DNA from: Eurosta solidaginis
Lineage: Eukaryota; Arthropoda; Insecta; Diptera; Tephritidae
Length of the DNA: 64,000 bases
Direction of reading: 5' to 3'
Assembly (NCBI RefSeq): GCF_040869045.1
Contig: NC_090321.1
Location: forward strand, 78,897,183-78,961,182
Shown here: positions 10,723-22,700 of the stretch, piece after piece
Layout of the letters: the number at the start of each line of letters is the position of its first letter
Position numbering within the stretch: the stretch's first letter is position 1
Program-made: the position numbers and the translations under genes
The notes under the pieces: model-generated
The model's input: only the letters and a program-made list of their open reading frames with translations
Databases searched by the model: none
What the model was told of the DNA's origin: nothing

Positions 10723-13700
10723 GTGAGTATGCTCACAAATGTACATACATACATACATACCTACATAAATGCGTGCTAACATACAGTGAATCAATAAAGT
10801 TTTGGTACCGCAAAATGGGTTTTGTTACCGTGCCAATCAGTGTGACCCTGTTAGGATTGTCGTGGCTGGCTTAGCTTTTTTATCGTCCGCCTTCCTCGCA
10901 GACTAAACAAACATTATCAGACCAATTCTAAATATTCTCGCGGAATTTTGTTCTCGCGGATTTTTTTATTCCCGCGGAAAAATTCCTCCAATTCTTTTCT
11001 CCTAGGGAGAAGAATAATTGGGGAATAGGAATTTCGAATTTTCGAAGTCAGCTGTTTTGTGAATTGAAATTTCGTTGCGCATTTCTTATTTCGTTTAAAA
11101 AATTGAAAAGTTTAATTATTGTTGCAAATTTGTTTGAAATTAAGAAATAAAATATAAACAATGCACAGTATTGCATTTCATGTGTTATTCACTGAAATGA
11201 GTAATGAATTTGTGCCACAGCAACATCAACAGAGTAGCATAAGAAGAAGAAGACGGCGGGATAACACAAATCCACTGGAGTTGCCTGCTTTCATTCAGCA
11301 AAGCAATTTTCTGGCGGCCAAGTCGAGTTGAGTTCGCCTTTCGCTATATGCCAAAATCTATTTAAGCCTTCTTAAAAATCTTTGCGCAATATCTGGATGG
11401 CTGCATCAAATATGCGAAGAGCTCTTCCGTTGCTTATGATATACTTTTCGACTTAAAATAAAGAATATTGTGGTTGTTGTTGTTGTATTAACAGTGAGAA
11501 TATTGTGGTAGAATGTAATTACATATTTTAGCACAAATTTGTACAAATAAGTGTTCTGTCTTAAAATAACCATTTTCCTTTAACTATTTTGATACATTCC
11601 CTTTAATTTAACTAGTGAAAAAACTCCTATGAAATGGCAGAGAAATCTCCCTCACATTCATAATACCTACTTTTCTCCCATAACCGGTTTCCGCTTTTTC
11701 GAACATTATTCAGAATAGGAGGAAAGGGAGAAGTGAAAAAACTCACAAGGAATTTTTATTTAGAATACGAGGAATGGGAGAAGGGAAAAAACTCGCACGG
11801 AATTTTCGTTTAGAATTGGGCTGTATAGGTCCGACACATAAGCAGTTTTTCATATAGATGAGTTTAACACATGCTTATGCATTATGAGTAGATTGCACGT
11901 ATTTTTATGGAGAATGGTAGAATGAGCGACACTGGCGCCATCTGATATTGAAAAGGAGCCAACTTCCCAATTTTGTTCCAAGCAAATCATAGGAAGAAGA
12001 ATTTGACATTTGCTTTGGCTAAGGGTGTTGGCACACTTTGCAAGTGAAAATATTTTTCCCACTGGTTGGTAAATTTTCTAACATTTTTCGCAATTAAAAA
12101 CTGCAATATAACAATCGAATACGACACCAAATATGTTAGCAAGTATTTGTATTGTATAGGGAGAATGTTTACAACAGTGCTTCGCGAAATTTTGTATGTG
12201 AACGGGCGTAATAAACTTCAATTGCCAAGTCTGAAGTTCCTTCATATTTACAAACGCAACATCTTGGTTGATTGTGGCGATGTTATTGGATTACATAAGC
12301 TTGTGTTAAACGCATCTATATGAAAAATGTCATTAGGTGTATTTTTTTTCAAGCGAGCTTGAAGAAAACGCTTCAACTAGCTAAACAGTATCATTATGCC
12401 AAAACCATACAGATGGTGGAGGTTTATAAGCTAATTGTTACTTTTTTACATGAAATGCGTGTGTTTGTTTGTATATATGTCACCCTGCCGCCACGCTGTT
12501 ATTTTGTTATTTTTGTTTATCTGCACATTCATATGTTCATTTCATTCGCTCGTTCACAATAGTGCCCTATTTTTGAATATGCAACACTATACAACACTAT
12601 CAATCAGGTCGACAATTACATAAGCGGTTTCAACTGAAAGCGCTTAGCCAACTCAACTCGATTAATTTTTATTGTTGCTTTCCATGCAATTCGGTAAGCT
12701 AGCTAGTGTTTTAATTGTACTAGTTAGCAACGAAATACAGCTATTGTGTCACCGCCTTTAAGTAATAGGCGAATGTATGCTTCAACAAATGGTACAGGCG
12801 TTTTGAGCGCTAACTCCAGAGTTTGAGGAAATTCTGAACGCACGTACACATACATACAAATACGAAGCACGGCGACATACTTACAAACATAAATACAAAT
12901 TCCATGTACTTTGTTTTTGAAAATCGATGGACTAATGTCAAAATCGTACTACGCCGGATGTTGAAGATGCAAATCATATTAAAAAAGTACAAATCAGTTG
13001 ATTTCCGACTGCCATCCGTTTCTTGTTCCGCCATGGCAAATACAAACATGAGCAAATTCGTAATTTTTATACTCAGTTGAGCAGAGCTCACAGAGTATAA
13101 TAACTTTGATTGGATAACGGTTGGTTGTACAGGTATAAAGGAATCGAGATAGATATAGACTTCCATATATCAAAATCATCAGTATCGAAAAAAAATTTGA
13201 TTGAGCCATGTCCGTCCGTCCGTCCGTTAACACGATAACTTGAAAGTTATGCAAGCTGTAATTTGGCAGTCGTTGAAGATATCATATGTATGCTTAATAA
13301 AAATTAGCAAAATCGGAGAACGACCACGCCCACTTTAAAAAAAAAAATTTTTTAGGTCAAATTTTAACAAAAAATTTAATATCTTACAGTATATAAGTAA
13401 ATTATGTCAACATTTAACTCCAGTAATGATATGGTGCAACAAAATGCAAAAATAAAAGAAAATTTCAAAATGAGCGTGGCTCCGCCCTTTTTCATTTAAT
13501 TTGTCTAGAATACTCTTAATGCCATGAGTCGAACAAACATTTACCAATCCTTGTGAAATTTGGTAGGGGCTTAGATTCTAGGACGATAACTGTTTTCTGT
13601 GAAAAAGGGCGGAATCGGTTGAAGCCACGCCCAGTTTTTATACACAGTCGGCCGTCTGTCCTTCCGCTCGGCCGTTAAAACGATAACTTGAGCAAAAATC

Positions 13701-16700
13701 GATATATCGTTACTAAACTCAGTTCACGTACTTACCTAAACTCACTTTGTATTGGTATAAAAAATGGCCGAAATCCGACTATGACCACGCCCACTTTTTC
13801 GATTTCGAAAATTACGAAAAATTAAAAAAATGCCATAATTCTATACCAAATACGAAAAAAGGGATGAAACTTGGTAATTGGATTGGTTTATTGACGCAAA
13901 ATATAACTCTAGAAAAAAACTTTGTAAAATGGGTGTTACACCTACCATATTAAGAAGAAGAAAATGAAAAAGGTCTGCAGGGCGAAATCAATAGCCCTTG
14001 GAATCATGGCAGGAATACTTTTCGTGGTATTACATATATAAATAAATTAGCGATACCCAACAGATGATGTTCAGGGTCACCCTGGTCCACATTTTGGTCG
14101 ATATCTCGAAAACGCCTTCACATATACAACTACCATCACTCCCTTTTAAAACCCTCATTAATACCTTTAATTTGATACCCATATCGTACAAACACATTAT
14201 AGAGTCACCCCTGGTCCACCTTTATGGCGATATCTCGAAAAGGCGTCCACCTATAGAACTAAGGCACACTCCTTTTTAAAATACTCATTAACAGCATTCA
14301 TTTGATACCCATATCGTACAAACAAATTCTAGAGTCACCCCGCGTCCACCTTTATGAAGATATCTCGAAAAGGCGTCCACCCATAGAACTAAGGCCCACT
14401 CCCTTTTAAAATACTCATTAACACCTTTCATTTGATACCCATATCGTACAAACAAATTCTAGAGTCACCCCTGGTCCACCTTTATGGCGATATCTCGAAA
14501 AGGCATCCAACTATAGAACTAAGCCCTCGCCTTTTAAAATTCTCATTAACATCTTTCATTTGATACCCATATCGTACAAACAAATTCTAGAGTCACCCCT
14601 GGTCCAACTTTATGGCGATATCTCGAAAAGGCGTCCACCTATAGAACTAAGGCCCACTCCCTTTCAAAATACTCATTAACACATTTCATTTGATACCCAT
14701 ATTGTACAAACGCATTCTAGAGTCACCCCTGGTCCACCTTTATGGCGATATCTCGAAAAGGCATCCACCTATATAACTAAGGCCCACGCGCTTTTAAAAT
14801 ACTCATTAACACCTTTTATTTGATACCCATATCGTACAAACAAATTCTAGAGTCACCCTTGGATGCAGATAATGGCAGCGCTGCAAAGCTTCGGCACTCC
14901 AGCTTACTTACGCAGAATTATAGGTAGCTATCTTAAAGACAGAGTACTTCTTTTTGACACGGATCAAGGAGCTAACGAGTACAAGATCACAGGAGGCGTC
15001 CCACAGGGATCTGTTCTCGGTCCAACGCTTTGGAATGTAATGTATGACGGGGTGCTAAAGATTGTTCTACCAGAAAACACGCAAATTGTGGGATATGCTG
15101 ATGATATTGCAGTGGTAGTAGTGGCCAAGAAACTGGACCTGCTTCAAGCATTATGTAATGACGCCGTAGCAAGAATAAAGGAATGGCTGACCAATACAGG
15201 ACTGGAGTTGGCTAGCCAAAAGACGGAAGTGGTATTAGTAAGCTCCAAACGGTCGGCGAACGAGTTAGTCTTAACTGTCGGGGATCATCAAATCACCTCA
15301 AAGGATTCCTTAAAATACTTAGGAGTGCACATTGACTCTAAGTTAACTTTCAAAGAGCACTTCAGAGCGGTGGGGGAGAAAATTACCAAAGTTAATGGAT
15401 CACTTATGCGAATAATGCCTAACATTGGTGGTCCGAGGGAAGCTATACGTCAGCTATTGTCCACAGTAACCAGCTCAATAATACTATACGCAGCACCAGT
15501 GTGGTATGGATCTAAACAGACCCATCAAAAATATATATTAGCAGCGTACCGACTTGCTTCTTTAAGAATAGCAAGTGCTTATCGGACGGTGTCCGACGAC
15601 GCGATCCTGGTTCTAACCCGGAAAATCCCAGTGGACTTACTGGCAAGCGAAATGGCCGATCTGTATAACACTAATATCGAGCGACCATCTGGAGGGTGGG
15701 GCCGTGTGTAGAAGTCCACGAAAGTGGGGAAAGCTTCTGACCGCCATTCACCTGGGAATGGCCAGAGCGATTCTTTTGCATGCGGTTCAAGCAGCTCACT
15801 ACTGCCGGTCGCTTGCGGCCAAGTATCCTCTGGGTAGCCGCTAAACACCCGTTTAGCGGTGAGCTAATGTGAGAAGGCGACAACCTGGCTAGGCCACTCT
15901 GACATAATCGGTTTAAGGGCTAGCCGGGGGAGATTTCATCGGCAGCGTCTGTACACCTCTAGGTGCGGCTGCAAGCGGGCGTCTGTCTTGGAGCAAGCGG
16001 CTCGCTATATAAACGTGCCAAGTAATATTTTCACCCCCGCTGAGCGGGTTGTGCGCTGGGCTTGGGACCCGCCACGTAAAACCATACTCCAATGAAATAT
16101 AACAACAAGCCTCGGATAAATACACTCTCTATTGATGACGACCATGGCAAACGTTTGAAGGACAATGAATTGAGGGCATGCACCTGGAACGTCCGCTCCC
16201 TGAATGGGATTGGTGCAGATGCCCGGCTGGTTGATGTCCTCGTCAAAGCAAAATCTGACATCACCGCCATCCAAGAAATGCGTTGGACGAAGCAAGGAAG
16301 AAAGAAGATCAAAAATTGTGACATATATTGGAGTGGCCATGCGAATAAGCGCAGTTTCGGCGTCGGATTCGTGGTGGGAGAGAGACTTTGTCGCCAAGTG
16401 CTGGCGTTCACGCCTGTGGACGAGCGTCTCGCCGCTATTCGAATAAAAGCAAAATTTTTTAATATATCATTCATCTGCGCCCATGCGCCGACAGAGGCGC
16501 TGCCCCCGTCATGATATAAAAGTCGTGCTTGGCGACTTTAACGCCAAGGTGGGCAAAGAAGGTGTTTTTGGCCCTACAGTCGGAAAGTTCAGCCTACACA
16601 ATGAAACTTCTCCTAACGGACTGAGGCTGATTGACTTTGCCGGTGCTCGAAACATGGTCATATCAAGCACGAGGTTCATGCATAAAAAGATACATCAAGC

Positions 16701-19700
16701 TACATGGCTGTCTCCTGATCGAAATACTCGCAATCAGATCGATCACGTTGTGATAGACGGACGGCATGCCTCCAGTGTTTTAGATGTGCGAACGATCCGA
16801 GGACCTAACATCGATTCGGACCATTATCTCGTTGCAGCCAAAATACGCACCCGCCTCAACGCGGCTAAAAACAAGGAACAAAAAACACAAGGAAAGCTAG
16901 ACGTCGAAAAGCTTCAATCACAACAGACTGCCAATGATTTCGCAACTCGACTCTCACACCTGCTCTCTGAGGGCACAACTCATCCTGAAGGAATACAGGA
17001 GCAGTGGGAGCATATCTCCAAAGCACTTCATACTGCCGCCGAGGAAAAAATTGGTTACCGGCGGCCACGAAAAAACAACTGGTATGATGAAGAATGCCGC
17101 GTTGCAACCGAAAGAAAAGACGCTGCCTACAGGGCTACGTTAAAAGCGAGCGCGACAAGAGGAGTGTGTGAACGCTATCGTGAGTTGAAAAGGGAAGCGA
17201 GACGCCTTTTCAGGAAGAAAAAAGCAGAAGCAGAAAGGCGTGAGTGCGAGGAGCTTGAGCTGCTAGCCACCAGGAATAACGCTCGAAAATTCTACCAAAA
17301 AATACGGCGACAGACGGAAGGTTTTAAGACCGGGGCAAACTCCTGTACGAATGAAAACGGCGACCTGGTAACTGATGTCCAGAGAGTGCTTAGATTATGG
17401 AGGGAACACTTCTCTGCTCTCCTAAATGGAGGCAGCAATTCACCGCGCAGAGATGAAGAACCCGATCCCGCAATCGATGATGATGGAATATATGTCCCCC
17501 CGCCCGATTATGACGAAGTTAGAATAGCAATAACCAGATTGAAAAACAACAAGGCCGTGGGCGCTGATGGATTGCCTGCGTAGCTATTCAAGTTCGGCGG
17601 CGAGGAGTTGGTAAGGCGCATGCAGCAGCTTCTTAGCAAAATATGGGCGGACGAAAGCATGCCCGACGGTTGGAATCTAAGTGTTCTTTGCCCAGTCCAC
17701 AAGAAGGGGGATACTGCAAAATGCACCAACTATCGTGGAATCAGCCTTCTTAATATCGCATATAAGGTCCTTTCAAGTGTATTGTGCGAAAGATTGAAGC
17801 CCACCGTGAACCGGCTGATTGGACCTTATCAGTGCGGCTTCAGACCTGGTAAATCTACCATCGACCAGATTTTCACAATGCGCCAAATCTTGGAAAAAAC
17901 CCGTGAAAAGAGAATCGACACACATCACCTCTTCGTCGACTTTAAAGCCGCCTTCGACAGCACGAAAAGGAGCTGCCTATATGCCGCTATGTCTGAATTT
18001 GGTTTCCCCGCAAAACTTATACGGCTGTGCAAAATGACGTTGAGCAACACCATCAGCTCAGTCAGAATTGGGAAGGACCTCTCCGAGCCGTTCGAAACTA
18101 AACGAGGTTTCAGACAGGGTGACCCCCTATCGTGCGATTTCTTTAATTTGATGCTGGAGAAAATTATACTAGCTGCAGAACTTAACCGCACTGGAACAAT
18201 ATACTATAAAAGCGTGCAATTACTGGCATATGCTGATGACATTGATATCATCGGCCTAAACACCCGCGCTGTTAGTTCTGCTTACTCCAAGCTGGAAAAA
18301 GAAGCGGTAAAGATGGGTTTGATGGTGAATGAGGACAAAACGAAGTACCTGCTGTCATCGAGCAAAGAGTCAGCGCATATGCGCCTTGGCAACCACGCTA
18401 CTGTTGGCAGCCATAATTTCGAAATAGTAAAAGACTTCGTTTATTTGGGAACCAGCATCAACATTAGCAATAACATCAGCACTGAAATCCAGCGAAGAAT
18501 CAATCTTGCCAATAAATGCTACTTTGGACTAGGTAGGCAATTGAAAAGTAAAGCCCTCTCTCGGCGAACGAAAATCATACTCTACAAGTCACTTATCGTA
18601 CCCGTCCTGCTATATGGGGCAGAAGCATGGACCATGACAACAGCAGATGAAGCGGCTTTGGGAGTGTTCGAGAGAAAAGTTCTTCGAAAGATTTATGGAC
18701 CTCTACGCGTTGGCGATGGCGAGTACCGAAGAAGATTTAATGATGAGCTGTACGAGCTATACGCAGACATCAACATAGTCCAGCGAATTAAAACGCAGCG
18801 GCTGCGCTGGCTAGGCCATGTTATGCGAATGAAAGATGATGCTCCGGCCAAGAAAGTGTTTCTATCGGAACCCGCCTATGGAAGCAGAGGTAGAGGGCGG
18901 CCCCCACTCCGTTGGAAGGACCAGGTGGAAAACGATTTAAACTCCCTTGGTGTGACCAATTGGCGCCGGTTGGCGGAGCGAAGGAGCGACTGGCGCGCCT
19001 TGTTGGACGGCCATAACCGTTTAGACGGTTAAGCGCCAATTAAGTAAGTAAGTAATCTGAAGAAGACAAGAAAAGAGCAAGGACACAAACAATAGCTAAG
19101 TGGCAAGAACGGTGGGAGGCCTCGAGTAAAGGGCGTTGGACTTTCACACTAGTTTGGAACGTAGCTCAATGGAATGAGCGGAAGCACGGCGAACTGAACT
19201 ACCATCTCACGCAGATAATGAGTGGACATGGCGGTTTCAAAGAGTATTTATGGAAGCGTAGGATAGAGGAAGATCCTCATTGCCCAATGTGTACCACAGA
19301 GTTAGAAAACGCAGAACACGTCATGTTCTACTGCCCCCGTTTCCACGAAGAAAGACTCACCTTGCATGGAGTCTTTGGGGAGGAACCTACCACGAGAAAT
19401 TTAGTTTCACATATGTGCAGCAGGAAAGAATGCTGGACTGCAGTGAGCAAAATGGCATTTATAGTAATGACACGCCTGATGGATGCTGAGAGGAAGTGCA
19501 GAGAAATGCGCATGCGAAGCAGTGGCGATTAAATGGAAACTCAGAGCAAATAGCGGGAACCTGGACGCAGGGACAACAGTAGGCTCTTAAAAAATGAGAA
19601 ATATGGAACGCCACCCTGAAGTAATGCGAAAGTGGTGCTGGGGTGGGCGACGGTTCCAGAACGGGGCTGTTTTTTAGTCTACGGACACACGGTTGCTGCG

Positions 19701-22700
19701 ACGGCAGCAATTATGGTACATTAGGCATTTTTCAGCCTCCCCGCAAAAAAAAAAAAAAAAAAAAAAAAAGAGTCACCCCTGGTCCACCTTTATGGTGATA
19801 TCTCGAAATTCGTCCAGCTATTGAACTAAGGCCCACTCCCTTTTAAAATACTCATTAACACCTTTTATTTGATACCCATATCGTACAAACAAATTCTAGA
19901 GTCAGCCCTGGTCCACCTTTATGGCGATATCCCTAAATGGCGTCCACCTATAGAACTATGGCCCACTCCCTCTTAAAATACTCTTTAATACCTTCCATTT
20001 GATACAAATGTCATACAAACACATTCCATGGTTACCCTAGGTTCATTTTGCTACATGGTGATTTTCCCTTATTTTGTCTCCATGGCTTTCAGCTGAGTAT
20101 GTAATGTTCGGTTCCTTATTTGTTATTATTGTTATACATTTTTTTAAACAAATCGCTTGATTATGTATTGAGGCTTAAATTGAAATTTATTTCTTTTTAA
20201 GGTCTTGTTGGTTCTAACATGTTTTTATATTATTTGATTAGATTTATATAAAATAATGAAGTGTAAACAAAACAAGTAAGGAAGGCTAAGTTCGGGTGTA
20301 ACCGAACATTACATACTCAGCTGCCAAATTATAGCTTGCAAAAATTTTAAATTACCTTATTTTAAAAGTGGGTGGTGCCACACCCATTGTCCAAAATTTT
20401 TCAAGTTTCGTCGCTTTATCCATCTTTGGTAATAAATTATCGCACTTTTTCGGTTTTTCGAAATTTTTGATATCGAAAAAGTGGTTATAGGTACCCTGCA
20501 AAAATCGTTGGATCATGTGGTCCACTGGAGTACTTACCATTATACTCCACTGTAATCCAGCAATGGACCCACTCATGTTTCTACACGAACATATTGTAAG
20601 CCGATTATTGCTCGCTTTTAACGATTGTAATCACTACACGATGTTTATTGGACTGTGGGTACTCCATGGATTACTCTGATGTAATGCGGAGCTGGAGTAT
20701 ATGGTCCAGTCCTAGGACATCGCAATGTTAATTGGACCATATTTTTTGTATTAATTGTGGTTAATTTTGGAGCACTCGGTTGGTCCATAGCGAGTGCTCC
20801 ATACATGCATGCATGGAGTACTCGCGATTTTTGCAGGGTAGTCCGATTTCGTTCATTTTAAATAGCGATCTGAGATGAGTGCCCAGAAACTTCCATACCA
20901 AATTTCAAAAATATACCTCAAAATTTAGTCAAATTATCGTGTTTACGGACAGACGGACCGACGGGCATGGCCAAAGGAATTTCTTTTTTCGCCGAGATCA
21001 GTTTGATATATAAAAATCTATATCTATCTAGGTAATTTTATGGTGTTTACGGGGTACCGTTATGCGAACAAAATTAATATACTTTGTGAGCTCTGCTCAG
21101 CTGAGTATAAAAATAATATAAACAAAAGAAAATGCGAAAAAAATAAAATAAAATAAAATAAAATAAAATAAAATAAAGTGAAATGAAATAAAGTAAAATA
21201 AAATACAATGAGGTGAAATAAAATTAAAGTAAATTTATTTATTTAATAATATATGAAAAATTAAAACGTTACATCAGGGCGGTCAATGCGACAGCTGTTT
21301 CGATTATATCTTTATAAATCTCTTGAAAGCCTCTCGAAATCCCCGCTCAATTAATACAAATTAAATTAAATTTTAATCGACTGGTAATCCGTTTGCTATC
21401 GAAAAGTTTTGGATTTATCAATGAAAAATTATTGATAAGTTATCAATATGTTTTCAATTTAATATTGGATTATTACCAACTTTTTATCAGAGTTTTTTCG
21501 AAAAGTTATCGATTTGTTATCAAAAAGTAATCGCTAATTTACCGAAAAATTATCGATATGTTATCAAAAAGATATAAGTTTGTATTCGAAAGCTTAAGAT
21601 TTCCCAATTTGTTACCGGCAAGTTATCGAAAGTTATCGACTTTGCTACAAAAAACGTATCGGGTTGTTATCGATGTTAACGACGACTCATCGGTTGGTTA
21701 ATAAACAGATATCTATAAGGCTTCAATATAAAAACCATGACATATGTGCTACCCTCCGATAGATAACAAATCGAAAACTCGACGATAACAATTCGCTATC
21801 AATAATAAACCGATAATAAAACAATAACATGTCGGTATCCTTTGTTACCGATAAGAAGTTGCGAAGCTATCCTTGAAAACCTCCAAACTACATTTACCCT
21901 CTGTTGTGGTGTAACTTACACCCCTGGACGAGCTCTAGTTACATTGAAAACAGTAGCTTCCTAGATGTATACCAGTAAGTTAACACATCGAACTTCACGA
22001 GTACTTAGTACTCACTCTTATTTTCATGGTCATTTGTTTTTGAAAAATATCTACGGAGTAATTTTGAAATGTCTGGGATTATCTAGCGTACAAAATTGCA
22101 TCAAATTTCATACAAAATATATCGAATTCTAAAATAGATCTTTGCTGAAACAAAAGAACCTACTAATAAATTCTGATATAGGGCGTTTTTCAAAAGTTTA
22201 GCACAGCCTTTGATATGTGTGGATAGGTACCTTGTTTTGTTTGCTTCACTGCAGATACCTAATAACAATTTTTTATATTCAGCGTGCTTTGCACACAGAG
22301 TATATTAACTTTGATTGGATAACGGTTGGTTGTACAGGTATAAAGGAATGGAGATAGATATAGGCTTCCATATATCAAAATTATCAGTATCGAAAAAAAA
22401 TTTGATTGAGCCATGTCCGTCCGTCCGTTAACACGATAACTTGAGTAAATATTGAGATATCTTCACCAAATTTGGTACACGAACTTATCTGGACCCAGAA
22501 TAGATTGGTATTGAAAATGAGCGAAATCGGATGATAACCACGCCCACTTTTTATATATATAAAATTTTGGAAAACACAAAAAACCTGATTAATTAATAAA
22601 TAATACACCTAGAATGTTGAAATTTGACATATGGACTGATATTGAGACTCTTGATAAAAATTTGAAAATTTGTTTAAATGGCCGTGGCACCGCCCACTTA

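Larger units (their letters stand above)
15679..19055 (+). mobile_element. RTE-like LINE inserted in the R1-like LINE
   Basis: This insert has a GC-richer 5' leader (15679-16091), an endonuclease-RT frame and a short TAAG microsatellite tail (about 19040-19055), which is how RTE-type elements end. TAAT occurs at both junctions and may be the target duplication. It interrupts the R1-like RT frame between LYNTN and SEEDKKRAR. Confidence 0.8.
13063..20131 (+). mobile_element. Helitron-like (DINE-1-like) element, copy 1, interrupted by LINEs
   Basis: The left end TTTTTATACTCAGTTGAGCA with GAGCTCACAGAGTATA is shared with copies at 20272-21115 (minus) and 22279-23396 (plus). It continues through GTCCGTCCGTCCG and CCACGCCCACTT blocks into a central minisatellite, and ends with AGCTGAGTATGTAATGTTCGG near 20093-20120. 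Compared with copy 3, the terminal hairpin is partly deleted here. The plan of end motif, central minisatellite and a short hairpin just before the 3' end is that of DINE-1/Helentron non-autonomous elements; that class assignment is inference. The R1-like insertion at 14863-19769 splits it. No Rep/helicase gene is present. Confidence 0.65.

Noticed and set aside
11850..12323. Frames of 70 and 85 codons on opposite strands
   Set aside because: Both lie within a MITE bounded by 35-bp inverted repeats.
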